DNA of 55,526 nt from Acetobacteraceae bacterium AT-5844. GTDB lineage: Bacteria; Pseudomonadota; Alphaproteobacteria; Acetobacterales; Acetobacteraceae. A model generated the notes under the pieces. The model saw only the letters and a list, made by a program, of their open reading frames with translations. It searched no databases and had not been told where the DNA came from. Below, piece by piece: positions 42,214-50,900 of the stretch (positions are counted from its first letter, which is position 1; every line of letters begins with the position of its first letter). The translations under genes and the position numbers were made by a program. The DNA is taken from assembly GCA_000245075.1 (NCBI GenBank), contig JH599928.1, positions 1 through 55,526 on the forward strand, read 5' to 3'.

Positions 42214-42221
42214 TGCCTTAA

Positions 42222-42247
42222 CCCGGCGGGCAGGCACGCCCGCCGGG
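42222..42247. terminator. GC hairpin between the amidase and PEP-CTERM genes
   Basis: CCCGGCGGGC, six loop bases and GCCCGCCGGG form a perfect 10-bp stem in the 46-base gap between convergent genes. Weak T content follows (CTCGTTCGTT), so a bidirectional terminator is likely but not textbook. Confidence 0.65.
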
Positions 42248-42259
42248 CTCGTTCGTTAC

Positions 42260-43027
42260 TTATCGGCCAGCCTTGCGCCGGCGCACCGCCATCAGGCCCA
42301 GGAGGCCCGTGCCCATCAGGGCGATGGAAGCCGGTTCCGGCACCGGTGTCACCACTTCCCCCTGGCCCCCGAAACGGACATTGTCGATGGCGAAGCCGGC
42401 CGGCTCCGAGCCGACCAGGGAGAACAGCAATCCGGAAATCTGGGCCAGACCATCATCGGTGACGAGGCCCAGGAACTCGATGCCGAGGCCGGTATTGGTC
42501 ACGGAGCCCAGCAGGTTGCCGGCCGCGTCGAAGGCAGTGATGGCCGTGCCGCCGATGGCGTTGAAGAAGCCGCCCTGCAACCCGACGCCCGCCTGAGGGG
42601 TCGAGAACAAGATCGCGATCGACCCGTTGAAAAGCGGCGAGCCCGAGAGAACCGGCGAGGTGGGGTTGGAGCCATCCGACGCGATGAAGGTGTCGGGCGA
42701 GGCGGCATCCAGCGAGAGCGGGCCCGTCGGCGTTCCCAGCACGCAGCCGGAGACAGCCGCGCCGGCGGGGCACGCGCCCGGGTTGGTCGCGCCAGCCGAC
42801 TGGCCCTGGAAGTACCCGTCGAAAGTGACGGTGGGAGAACCAGCCCCGCCGCCGTAAGTAGCCGGCGCATAGACCGGGTTGGTGGTCCCCAGCGCGAACT
42901 CGCTAAAGGTGATCAGGCCCGAGCCGGCCACGAAAGCCGCTTCATCGACACGCACAACGGCCGCCGAGGCGGAGCCAGCGAACAGCACAGCTCCAGCCGC
43001 TAGGGTCAGGCGTAGGAGAGCGTTCAT
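42260..43027 (-). CDS. PEP-CTERM sorting-signal protein
   Basis: A 255-residue secreted protein with a signal peptide (MNALLRLTLAAGAVLFAGSA, cleaving near SASAA) and a C-terminal tripartite sorting tail: VPEPAS, then a hydrophobic segment (IALMGTGLLGLMA), then VRRRKAGR. An exosortase (EpsH/XrtA type) would cleave it at the membrane for export to the surface or into exopolysaccharide. The body is glycine- and serine-rich with a single Cys pair (about GACPAGAAVSGC) and a terminal AIDNVRFGG motif common in PEP-CTERM proteins. No exosortase is in the window. Function unknown. Confidence 0.9.
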   Translation of the reverse strand: MNALLRLTLAAGAVLFAGSASAAVVRVDEAAFVAGSGLITFSEFALGTTNPVYAPATYGGGAGSPTVTFDGYFQGQSAGATNPGACPAGAAVSGCVLGTPTGPLSLDAASPDTFIASDGSNPTSPVLSGSPLFNGSIAILFSTPQAGVGLQGGFFNAIGGTAITAFDAAGNLLGSVTNTGLGIEFLGLVTDDGLAQISGLLFSLVGSEPAGFAIDNVRFGGQGEVVTPVPEPASIALMGTGLLGLMAVRRRKAGR

Positions 43028-43145
43028 CTCACGCGAACTCCAAAAGGTTGAAAAGGGAGCACCCGTCGGCGCCGTTTTGGCGTCGTCACCGTCGGTAAAA
43101 GGCGCCCTGAGCAAGCTTCATGCCGGAGAGTGTCTGGTCTGTAAG

Positions 43146-43159
43146 ATATTCAATATACT
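43146..43159 (+). promoter_or_regulatory. AT-rich palindrome and -10-like box upstream of the carbamoylase
   Basis: ATATTCAATAT (43146-43156) is a perfect palindrome around one C in an AT-rich island of an otherwise GC-rich gap. TATACT at 43154-43159 could be a -10 box for the plus-strand carbamoylase gene. MarR proteins often bind such palindromes, and a MarR gene lies just beyond the carbamoylase. Confidence 0.35.
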
Positions 43160-43299
43160 GCGTAATATTTGGTGCTCCGGGAACTCGGCCCAAAATTGTC
43201 AAGTGGGCCGACACGACGGGCAAACGCCGCCGCCCCCTTGCTTTCCCCGCCATGGCTGTCTGGAATGAGGGTGTCGTTACCCAAAGGACTGCCGCCTCC

Positions 43300-44580
43300 A
43301 TGACCGACCGCGTGCCCGATGCGTCCCTCCCCGCCCTGGCAGCCTCGGTCGATGAGAGCCGGCAATGGGCGCGGCTGATGGGCATGGCGACCCTGGGCGC
43401 CATTCCGGAGGACGGCGTGAATCGCGCCGCCCTGACCGAGTTGGACCGCCAGGCCCGCCGGCTGCTGATCGAATGGGCGCAGGAGGCCGGCCTCACCGTC
43501 AGCATCGACGACATGGCCAATCTCTTCCTGCGGCATGAGGGCACGGACCCGGCCGCGGAGCCGGTGCTGACCGGCAGCCATATGGACAGCCAGCCCAATG
43601 GCGGCCGCTTCGATGGCATCTGGGGCGTGGTCGCCGGGCTGGAGGCGGTGCAGGCCATCCGGGAGGCCGGCCTTACCACCCGCCGCCCGATCGAGATTGT
43701 CGCCTGGACCAATGAGGAAGGCGGCCGCTTCGCCCCAGGCTGCATGGGCAGCATGGCCTGGTCCGGCCATAGCGCGCCCAATACCTGGGATGCCGTGACG
43801 GACCTCAACGGCATCACCTTCCGCGCCGCGCTCGATGAACAGCTCGCCCTGGAAGCCGACCTGCCCCGCCGCCCGCTGGGCCCTGTCGGCCCGCAGCGGC
43901 CCGTCGCCTATGTCGAGGCCCATATCGAACAGGGCCCGCGCCTGGAGAACGACCTGCTGGATATCGGCGTCGTCACCGGCATTCAGGGCAGCCGCTGGTT
44001 CGTGGTGGATATCAAGGGGCGCTCCGATCATGCTGGCACCTCCCCCGTCTCCCTGCGGCAGGATGCGGTGCAGGACATGGTGCGCGCCATCAACGCGCTG
44101 AACACCCTGACCCACGACCCCAGCGACGTTCTGCGCTTCACCGTCGGGCGGATCGAGGTGCACCCCAATACCTCCAACTCCGTCGCCGACCATGTCCGCT
44201 TCACCATCGACCTGCGCCACCCGGAGGCCGATATCCTGCGGGAGAAAGGCGACGCCATCGCCGCCACGGTGCAGTCGGCCCTGCAGCACTGCACCGCCAC
44301 GGTGACGGAGCGCTTCAACGCGCTGCCAACCGCCTTCCCTGCCCTGGTGCCGGATGCGGTGGAACAGGCGGCCCATGCGTTGGGCCTGCGCCCGCTGCGC
44401 ATGCCCTCCGGCGCCTTCCATGATGCTCAGTTCATGGTGCCGGTCTGCCCGACAGGAATGATCTTCGTGCCCAGCAAGGGCGGCATCAGCCACCACCCTT
44501 CCGAATACACCTCCCCCGGACAGCTGGCCGCCGGCACGCGCGTTCTGGCCGCGACGCTGCTGGAACTGGCAAACCGCTGA
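43300..44580 (+). CDS. Zn-dependent N-carbamoyl amino acid hydrolase/allantoate amidohydrolase family protein
   Basis: A 426-residue M20-family amidohydrolase. Metal ligands are visible in TGSHMDSQPNGGRFDGIWGV (His and Asp), WTNEEGGRF (Glu) and later HPSEYTSP (His). The dimerisation domain follows VTGIQGSRWFVVDIKGRSDH. It hydrolyses N-carbamoyl or ureido groups with release of ammonia and CO2; relatives are AllC and L-carbamoylase. The ATG at 43300 has AAAGGA 11 bases upstream; an ATG at 43252 is in frame. It abuts the MarR gene tail-to-tail (stop codons touch). With the PuuE-like and amidase genes it suggests a ureide, hydantoin or cyclic-amide route. Confidence 0.9.
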   Translation: MTDRVPDASLPALAASVDESRQWARLMGMATLGAIPEDGVNRAALTELDRQARRLLIEWAQEAGLTVSIDDMANLFLRHEGTDPAAEPVLTGSHMDSQPNGGRFDGIWGVVAGLEAVQAIREAGLTTRRPIEIVAWTNEEGGRFAPGCMGSMAWSGHSAPNTWDAVTDLNGITFRAALDEQLALEADLPRRPLGPVGPQRPVAYVEAHIEQGPRLENDLLDIGVVTGIQGSRWFVVDIKGRSDHAGTSPVSLRQDAVQDMVRAINALNTLTHDPSDVLRFTVGRIEVHPNTSNSVADHVRFTIDLRHPEADILREKGDAIAATVQSALQHCTATVTERFNALPTAFPALVPDAVEQAAHALGLRPLRMPSGAFHDAQFMVPVCPTGMIFVPSKGGISHHPSEYTSPGQLAAGTRVLAATLLELANR

Positions 44581-45030
44581 TCAGGCGGCGCGGTAACGCG
44601 CCAGCGCCGCGCCGATCCGATCCAGCGTCTCGGCGGCGGCGCGGAGTTCCTCGTCGCTGATCTCGCTGAGCAGCTCCTGCTCCACTTCCGCGAGCCGCGC
44701 CTCGATTCGGTCGCTGATTTCCGTGCCTTTCGGGGTCAACCGCAACCGGCGGACACGCCGGTCCTTATGGTCCTCCACCCGCTCCACCAGCCCAGCGGCT
44801 TCCAGCCCATCCAGCAGATGGACAAGACTCGGCCCCTCGATGCCAATGAGCGCCGCCAGATCCTTCTGGCGCAATGGCTCCGGCGCGCGGCGCAGGTAGA
44901 CCAACGGCCGCCAACCGGCACCGGGGAAGACGTCTCCACTGATCGCCGCGTCCACGGCCTGTCGCCATTGCCGTCCGAGCAGCAAAAGCCTCAGGCCGAA
45001 GCCGGCGCGGAACCTCGGCTCTTCAGGCAT
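44581..45030 (-). CDS. MarR-family transcriptional regulator
   Basis: A 149-residue winged-helix regulator. LRQKDLAALIGIEGPSLVHL is the recognition helix region and VEDHKDRRVRRLRLTPKGTE is the wing, with the conserved DxRxxR pattern of the family. It is encoded convergent with the carbamoylase, their stop codons adjoining, so it is more likely to control that unit or itself than to be co-transcribed with it. Ligand unknown, often an aromatic acid. Confidence 0.92.
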   Translation of the reverse strand: MPEEPRFRAGFGLRLLLLGRQWRQAVDAAISGDVFPGAGWRPLVYLRRAPEPLRQKDLAALIGIEGPSLVHLLDGLEAAGLVERVEDHKDRRVRRLRLTPKGTEISDRIEARLAEVEQELLSEISDEELRAAAETLDRIGAALARYRAA

Positions 45031-45087
45031 GCGAAAGGGATAGTGAGCGGCCCGGCACGCCGCAAGGCGGAACTGTGAAGCTGCCGT

Positions 45088-45672
45088 TTACCAGCGGCGC
45101 GGCGGCCCGCAATCCAGATGCACGAAGCCCTGGCGGTAATAGCCCACGCCGCCCATCTGCATCTGCGCCGCCAGCCGGGCAACGCCATAGCCGTCCCGCC
45201 CCTGAAGCCGAAAATCGGCCGCCATGCCGGACATGTGCAGGCTGACGGTAGACACAGCACGGGAGCGCCTGGCGTTGCTGGCGTTGTGCTCAGGCGTACG
45301 GTAGCCGCTGCTGATGGTGAAGGGCTCCGTGGCCTCCAGCCGGGTCGCCACGCTGCTCAGCACATCGAACAGGCGCGGGTCCATCGGCGTCACCTCGGCG
45401 GCGGACAGATCCCGGAATACCCAGTCAAGCTTGTGCAGCGCCTCGCGATCATACTTCCCGTCGCGGAAATACACGCCGTTGAAACTGTCCTCCGTGCCGT
45501 AGCGCTCGGCATTCAGGCCGCGGACCGACGGCAAGGTGGCGGCAACGGCACTTTCGGAAAGAAGAGCCGTGCCCGCGAGCACGCCGATACCCGCCTTCAG
45601 GACTTCACGACGGCTGGCGAATTCAGGGTCGCAGCAGGGGCAGCCGCCGCGGCGATTGAAGAGATGAAACAT
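45088..45672 (-). CDS. DUF882/YcbK-type murein peptidase-like protein
   Basis: A 194-residue Tat-exported protein (SRREVLK at residues 20-26, then a hydrophobic stretch ending near AVAAT). The mature part is a peptidase M15-like DUF882 domain: FTISSGYRTPEHN, SLHMSGMAADFR and FVHLDCGPPRRW supply the His/Asp/His zinc site of D-Ala-D-Ala carboxypeptidase-like enzymes. An unusual N-terminal CPCC precedes the Tat motif. Its start overlaps the stop of the L,D-transpeptidase gene by one base, so both are produced together and act on peptidoglycan. Confidence 0.9.
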   Translation of the reverse strand: MFHLFNRRGGCPCCDPEFASRREVLKAGIGVLAGTALLSESAVAATLPSVRGLNAERYGTEDSFNGVYFRDGKYDREALHKLDWVFRDLSAAEVTPMDPRLFDVLSSVATRLEATEPFTISSGYRTPEHNASNARRSRAVSTVSLHMSGMAADFRLQGRDGYGVARLAAQMQMGGVGYYRQGFVHLDCGPPRRW

Positions 45673-47270
45673 CAGTGGGCCACCACGGCGGGGTTGGTAC
45701 CGGTCGCCACCGTACTGGTGGCCTGCTGGCGCGGCGCCGCCGGAACGCTGCGCGCCACGGGGGGCGAGGCCACCGGAGCGGCGCGCTGGTCCAGCGCGCG
45801 CAGATAGGTGGCATCAAGCCCATAGATATCCGGGCGGATTTTCACCCGCCCCTGCTCGACTGTCACGGTCCGGTAGGAGAGCCGGACCGGCAGCGGCCGG
45901 CGCAGGCCGACCGAATTCGTCTGCCGGGACTCCAGCACGCGGTCCGCCCGCGCCCGGTCCCACCCCGGCGTGCCTTCCAGGACGAGATCCAGCAGTTCCA
46001 TCGGCTTATCCAGCCGAATGCAGCCGGAGGAAAAGGCGCGGCTCGGGCGCCGGAACAGATGCCGGTCCGGCGTGTCGTGCAGATAGATGTCGTCGCCATT
46101 CGGCATGATGAATTTGATGCGGCCGAGGGCATTGGAATCCCCCGCATCCTGCCGGAAGAGATAGGGCACGCGCTGCGGATTGACCGAAGCCCAGTCCACC
46201 GTCAGCGGGTCGATCTCCACCCGCTCACCACCGATGAACTGATAGACGCGGAAGCCCTTCTCGATCATCGCCCGCGGGTCGCGGCGGAACTTCGGCAGCA
46301 GGTCCTCCCGCGCGTTCCGCTCCGGCACACCCCAGGGCGGGTTGAACTGAACCGTGGTCATGGTGACGGCGAGCGGCGGCGTGGCGCGGGCCGGGTTGCC
46401 CACGATCACCGCCATGTCCAGCACCGTCTTCTCCCCTTCCAGCACCTGAAGGCGATATTCGGGGATGTTCACTTCCACCCGGCGCCCGGCGCCGGCCCGC
46501 TGCCGGCCCCGGCGCATATCCATCGCCACACGGAGCTGCCCGACCAGCGCCTCGGCCGGACGGTTCATCAGCCGCAGCGTGGCGGGGCCCACGCGGCCAT
46601 CCTGCTCCAGCCCGTTATTGCCCTGCCAGCGGCGCACTGCCTCCAGCAGCGTGTCGTCATAGATCGTGGCGTCCTCGGGCGTGATGGCGGCAAAGGCCGC
46701 ATCCTCCGCCGCGATGCGCGCACGCAGTGCCGGCACACGCTCCACATCGGTCACGCCCGGCTCAATCGTGCCGCCCGTGACCGGCACGCCGGGCCAGCCG
46801 CCGGCCTCCACCCGCGCCTTCGCCTCCCGCAGCGCCAGCCGCAGCGCATCCATGCCAGAGGGCGCCAGGGAAGCCTGTTCGATCACTTCCGCCGGCTCGG
46901 CGCTGCCATAGAGGCGCTCCTGCCAGCCAGCGGCAGCATTCGGATTGCGCTGAATATCCGGCCGGCCCGGCAGTGCGCGCACGCGCCCCTGTGTCAGGTC
47001 CAGCAATGCCACCAGCGCCGAAGCATAGAGCGCAGTGGTGAAGCCCTGCGGATCGGAGGATGCGAGGCTATCCGCCGGAATGGCGTAATGGGCGGGGTTG
47101 AGCCCGTCCTGGTCCAGCATCCGCAGACGCGCGGACAGGCGGAGCAGCGCCTCCCAGCCAGGCTGGGCGGTGGGCTGCACCGGGGTCGGCCCAGCGGCCA
47201 TGGCCGAAAGCGGCATGGCAGCGGCCAGGAACGTCAGGCAGGCATCACGGCGGCGCATGCGGCAGTGCAT
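45672..47270 (-). CDS. L,D-transpeptidase, YcbB/LdtD family
   Basis: A 532-residue periplasmic enzyme that makes 3-3 crosslinks or anchors peptidoglycan. The leader (MRRRDACLTFLAAAMPLSAM) is followed by a peptidoglycan-binding region (VRRWQGNNGLEQDGRVGPAT) and a YkuD catalytic domain with HDTPDRHLF near residue 397 and SSGCIRLDKP near 416 (catalytic cysteine). Length fits YcbB rather than small ErfK-type enzymes. The tail is low-complexity (Ala/Pro/Thr-rich). It is translationally coupled to the DUF882 gene, a pair common in Rhodospirillales. The ATG is at 47270, or 47258 with a cleaner leader. Confidence 0.92.
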   Translation of the reverse strand: MHCRMRRRDACLTFLAAAMPLSAMAAGPTPVQPTAQPGWEALLRLSARLRMLDQDGLNPAHYAIPADSLASSDPQGFTTALYASALVALLDLTQGRVRALPGRPDIQRNPNAAAGWQERLYGSAEPAEVIEQASLAPSGMDALRLALREAKARVEAGGWPGVPVTGGTIEPGVTDVERVPALRARIAAEDAAFAAITPEDATIYDDTLLEAVRRWQGNNGLEQDGRVGPATLRLMNRPAEALVGQLRVAMDMRRGRQRAGAGRRVEVNIPEYRLQVLEGEKTVLDMAVIVGNPARATPPLAVTMTTVQFNPPWGVPERNAREDLLPKFRRDPRAMIEKGFRVYQFIGGERVEIDPLTVDWASVNPQRVPYLFRQDAGDSNALGRIKFIMPNGDDIYLHDTPDRHLFRRPSRAFSSGCIRLDKPMELLDLVLEGTPGWDRARADRVLESRQTNSVGLRRPLPVRLSYRTVTVEQGRVKIRPDIYGLDATYLRALDQRAAPVASPPVARSVPAAPRQQATSTVATGTNPAVVAH

Positions 47271-47357
47271 ACCGCCCAGGCGCAGACGGTGCCAGCCTTT
47301 GCTGCTTTCACCAGTGCGACAACGGGTTACAGCCTGATATTTCGCTTACAATTTGTT

Positions 47358-47894
47358 TCAGCCGTCCCGCTTCGGGCCCTTCAGCGCCGCCAGGCCCAGA
47401 AAGGGATTCCGGCGTGGTTCGGGCGACTCGGGCTCGGCCTCCCCCACGGAATAATTCTCTTCCAGCTGGGCACCCGGCGCGCGGGGGTAAGGGTCCAGCG
47501 CGAGGGCGAGTTGCTCCGCCACCGCTTCTCCCAGCTCGAGGATATCGTTCTCCGTGGGGATTTCGTCCGGGCCATCCGGATCATCCTCCGGCTCCGCCCC
47601 GGCGGGCAGAAAGCGCAGGTCGACGGCCTCCTCCACCTGCTGCCGCACCGGCTCCAGCGTCACGACGCAGGCCTGCACCACCTCGGCCTTCATCAGACCG
47701 CGCACGCGCACCGAACCGCCTGGCTCCTGCCGCATCCGCAGGCTGACGGTCAGCCGGTCGATGGCCAGAATGCCGAAGCGGGCGGCGAGCGCCGCACGCT
47801 CCGCCTCATTGGCTTCCAGCTCCTCCCGCCGTTCCTGCTTGCCAATGCCGCCCCAGGGGATGGGCCTGGAAAACTCGAATGTGGTGCCGCTCAT
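47358..47894 (-). CDS. yceD: YceD family protein (DUF177), 23S rRNA accumulation protein
   Basis: A 178-residue cytoplasmic protein. Signatures are VVQACVVTLEPVRQQVEEAV, the acidic middle, and the C-terminal GEAVAEQLALALDPYPRAPG. The E. coli homologue is needed for 23S rRNA accumulation. The start overlaps the chaperone gene stop by 4 bases. In many bacteria rpmF-plsX-fabH follow yceD, but here the L,D-transpeptidase gene takes that place. Confidence 0.9.
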   Translation of the reverse strand: MSGTTFEFSRPIPWGGIGKQERREELEANEAERAALAARFGILAIDRLTVSLRMRQEPGGSVRVRGLMKAEVVQACVVTLEPVRQQVEEAVDLRFLPAGAEPEDDPDGPDEIPTENDILELGEAVAEQLALALDPYPRAPGAQLEENYSVGEAEPESPEPRRNPFLGLAALKGPKRDG

Positions 47895-48436
47895 GCCGCG
47901 ACCTCCGGAAAACGGACCTGCCCGCGCAGCAGATCATCGACAGATTGTTGAGCCAGCGCCGCATCGGCGGCCATGGCGAGTTCGGCCAGACGCCGGGGAG
48001 CCGCTTCGCTCGGCTCCACCGTGCCGCGCCACACATTGCGGGCGAGCGCCGCCGCGAGCGCCGCCGTATCGCCTTCGGCAAGCGGTGCTTCATAAGCCTG
48101 GGCCCGGCCGTGGAAGGCCTCCCACATCCGCTTCACCCGCTTGGCGATGGACATATCGCCCACCCCCATTTCCCGCAGATTGGTGTCCATATCCGCGAAC
48201 ATGGCGTCAAACACCGCTTGCGCCAGCGCCGCGCCACGCGGGTCAGGGTCACGGTGAAGGCGGCGGATCACTAGCGCGACATGGAGCCCCACCAGGTCGA
48301 ACCGCCCATCCAGCGTATCGGGCACGCCCAGCTCAGCAAAGAAATATGGCGTGCGCGCAGCAGTGACGGCGGCCCCGTAAAGCTCAAACCCGGCGCGTTC
48401 ATGCGGCTTACGGCGGAACAGGCCGAACAGGGCCAT
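47891..48436 (-). CDS. Ubiquinol-cytochrome c chaperone family protein (CBP3-like)
   Basis: A 181-residue soluble protein of the alphaproteobacterial/mitochondrial CBP3 family that assists assembly of the cytochrome bc1 complex. ARTPYFFAELGVPDTLDGRF, the VFDAMFADMDTNLREMGVGD segment and VKRMWEAFHGRAQAYE are the family core. The ATG at 48436 starts MALFGLFRRK; upstream frame residues are unrelated. It is coupled to yceD and divergent from bamE, the usual alphaproteobacterial cluster. Confidence 0.92.
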   Translation of the reverse strand: MALFGLFRRKPHERAGFELYGAAVTAARTPYFFAELGVPDTLDGRFDLVGLHVALVIRRLHRDPDPRGAALAQAVFDAMFADMDTNLREMGVGDMSIAKRVKRMWEAFHGRAQAYEAPLAEGDTAALAAALARNVWRGTVEPSEAAPRRLAELAMAADAALAQQSVDDLLRGQVRFPEVAA

Positions 48437-48591
48437 GGGCGGAACGGCTCCCTTTGTCCGGCTGCCCATCAGCAGGCGCCGGTTGACCCCGATGCGGGGC
48501 GGTGGCAATCGACCGAGCAGATGGACTGCAACCCGTCCCCGGTCAATCGCGACCACGCGGCGGGGAACCAACCCAGAGGATTGGCGAGCAT

Positions 48592-49113
48592 ATGGCCAGC
48601 AGCGATACCAACCACGCCCCGAGGGCTCACCGGCGCACGGCGCGCGCCGGCCTGCTGGCCCTCGGCCTGCTGCTGACGGGCTGCTCACTCTTCGAAGCGC
48701 CCGCCGTGCCGCGCGGAAACCGCGCGGATCCTGATCTGGTCGCCCAGCTCCAGCCGGGCGTCCAGGGCAAGGCCGACGTGCAGGCACTGCTGGGCCCGCC
48801 CAGCGCAACCGGCACCTTCGATGATCAGGAATGGTACTACATCAGTGCCATCACCCGCATCCGCCCTGGCCAGAACCCCGGCGTGTCCGACCAGCGCGTG
48901 GTCGTGGTTCGCTTCGACGAACGCGGGATGATCCAGAACATCCAGGAGCTGGGGCCGAAGGATATGCGGGATGTTGATGTCGTGCAGCGCACCACGCCGG
49001 TGCCCGGCACGGATCGCACCCTGCTGCAGGCCTTGTTCGGCAATATTGGCCGCATCGGCGCCAACGGCATGGGCATGGACAACCAGGGTCCGGGTACCGG
49101 GCCGGGGCGCTAA
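48592..49113 (+). CDS. bamE: Outer membrane protein assembly factor BamE/SmpA-OmlA lipoprotein
   Basis: A 173-residue outer-membrane lipoprotein of the Bam complex. The lipobox is LLTGC with Cys31; the mature SmpA/OmlA fold has VAQLQPGVQGKADVQALLGP and the DDQEWYYISAITR strand. The C-terminal tail is glycine-rich. AGAGGA lies 11 bases upstream of the ATG. It sits in the standard position divergent from the cytochrome bc1 chaperone. Confidence 0.92.
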   Translation: MASSDTNHAPRAHRRTARAGLLALGLLLTGCSLFEAPAVPRGNRADPDLVAQLQPGVQGKADVQALLGPPSATGTFDDQEWYYISAITRIRPGQNPGVSDQRVVVVRFDERGMIQNIQELGPKDMRDVDVVQRTTPVPGTDRTLLQALFGNIGRIGANGMGMDNQGPGTGPGR

Positions 49114-49131
49114 GCCCCAGCCCTTCCGGCC

Positions 49132-50808
49132 TTACGCGGCCCGCACCTTGCTGATGAAGGTGCCCACCATCCCGGTGAGGCCCTCAGACTGGCGCGAGAG
49201 CTCGGACGCCGCCGAGAGCACCTGACCGGCCGCCGCGCCCGTATCGCTGGCGCCCGCGCTGACGGCGGCGATGGTGTGCGTCACCGCCTCCGTCGCCCGC
49301 GCGGTCTGCTGCACGGTGCGGGCGATCTCTCCAGTCGCGGCCCCCTGCTCTTCCACCGCCGCGGCGATGCTGCCGGTGATGCTGTTCACCTCGTCGATCG
49401 TCGTGGCGATACCTTCGATCGCCGACACAGCCTCCCGCGTCGCCGCCTGGATCTGGGTGATCTGGGCGCCGATCTCTTCCGTCGCCTTGCTGGTCTGCGC
49501 GGCGAGGTTCTTCACCTCGCTCGCCACCACGGCGAAGCCCTTGCCGGCTTCACCGGCCCGCGCCGCCTCAATGGTGGCGTTCAGGGCCAGCAGATTGGTC
49601 TGCCCGGCGATGTTGCTGATCAGCTCCACGACCTGGCCGATGCGGGTGGCGCCCTCGGCCAGCGCGCGCACCGTCATGTCGGTCTGGCGGGCATTCTCCA
49701 CAGCACGGGCGGCAACGTTGGTGGCCTGCGACACCTGGCGGCTGATCTCGCCAATCGACGCGCTCAGTTCCTCCGCGGCGCTGGCCACGGTCTGCACCCC
49801 ACCGCTCGCCTCGTTGGCGCTGGCGGTGACTTCGCTTGCCTGATTATTGGTCTGCCCGGCGGTGGCGGACATGGAACGGGCCGTGGCCTCCAGCTCCGTC
49901 GAGGCCGAGGAAAGCACCCCGACCATGTCGCCCACCTCACGCTCAAAGTCGCGCACCAGCGCCACCAGGGCGGAGGCCCGCTGCTCCTTCCGCGCCTGCT
50001 CGTTCTTCTGTTCCACGGCGAGCTTGTCGGCGCGGATCATGTTCTCCTTGAAGACCATCACGGCCTTGGCCATGCCGCCGATCTCGTCGGCGCGCTTCAG
50101 GAAGGGCACTTCAACGGAAGTGTCGTGCTCAGCCAGCTTGCCCATCGTCTGGGTCAGCTGCGTGACGGGCACGGAGATGGTACGCACCAGGGCATAACCG
50201 ATGGCGATGCAGAACCCAGCCAGCAGCGTCAGCACGACGCCGATCATCCAGCTCGCCGTGTTGCCCATCGCTTCGCCGGCCTCGGCAGCCTGGCCCGCCG
50301 CGCGCGTCTGGAACTGGCGCAGCTCCTGAAGCGCCGCCCGGGCGCGCTCCATGGCGCGCATGCTGTCGACGAAGATGACCTTGAAGGCCTGCTCCTGCCG
50401 ACCTTGCCGCGCCGCAGTGATTGCCGGAGCGGAAGCGGCGATGTACTCATCAATGGCCGTGCGGGCTGCGCTTGCCAATTGCCGCTCCTCGCCCGGGCCG
50501 ATCAGCGGCTCATACCGCCGCAGCTCGGCCTGGACCTTGCCGATGGAGGCTTCGACGGCCGCGGCCTGCTGGGCCAGCTCAGCCTGCTCGGTCGCCGCGA
50601 GCCGCGACTGGTTGATGCGCACCAGTTCCATATTCACGGCGACGTCGCCCAGGATCTGACCGGAGCGCATCCAGTTCCCGGAAAGATCCGTCACAACGGC
50701 GTTCACCCCGGTCAGGCGCTGGATCGAAAACAGCCCTAGACCGATGGTGCTGCAAAGAAGCAGCGCAAAGGCCAGCAGCAGCTTGGCCCGGACAGTAAGA
50801 CTCTGCAT
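49132..50808 (-). CDS. Methyl-accepting chemotaxis protein
   Basis: A 558-residue membrane chemoreceptor. TM1 (about residues 8-28), a helical four-helix-bundle sensor region of about 150 residues rich in Gln/Ala, TM2 ([20 protein letters not shown]), a HAMP domain, and a cytoplasmic signalling domain with [16 protein letters not shown], the tip of the hairpin that contacts CheA/CheW. The ATG at 50808 starts [11 protein letters not shown]; a TTG at 50829 is in frame but lacks a visible Shine-Dalgarno. It follows thiL by 92 bases on the same strand and is probably separate. No che genes are in the window. Confidence 0.93.
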   Translation of the reverse strand: MQSLTVRAKLLLAFALLLCSTIGLGLFSIQRLTGVNAVVTDLSGNWMRSGQILGDVAVNMELVRINQSRLAATEQAELAQQAAAVEASIGKVQAELRRYEPLIGPGEERQLASAARTAIDEYIAASAPAITAARQGRQEQAFKVIFVDSMRAMERARAALQELRQFQTRAAGQAAEAGEAMGNTASWMIGVVLTLLAGFCIAIGYALVRTISVPVTQLTQTMGKLAEHDTSVEVPFLKRADEIGGMAKAVMVFKENMIRADKLAVEQKNEQARKEQRASALVALVRDFEREVGDMVGVLSSASTELEATARSMSATAGQTNNQASEVTASANEASGGVQTVASAAEELSASIGEISRQVSQATNVAARAVENARQTDMTVRALAEGATRIGQVVELISNIAGQTNLLALNATIEAARAGEAGKGFAVVASEVKNLAAQTSKATEEIGAQITQIQAATREAVSAIEGIATTIDEVNSITGSIAAAVEEQGAATGEIARTVQQTARATEAVTHTIAAVSAGASDTGAAAGQVLSAASELSRQSEGLTGMVGTFISKVRAA

Positions 50809-50900
50809 GGCGTGAACGATCCCGCTCAACTTGTGTTCGCGGGAAGAAAGCGCCTGTTATGGTTAAGAAAGCGCCCTATGCCGTGGGCGATTCCACCGAG

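Noticed and set aside
39748-42237. 829-codon minus-strand open frame
   Set aside because: Only the last 300 codons are the deacetylase; the rest is antisense to the well-supported amidase and has no family motif.
45675-47951. 758-codon plus-strand open frame
   Set aside because: Antisense to the L,D-transpeptidase and YceD genes, with His/Arg/Gln-rich composition typical of GC-rich shadow frames.
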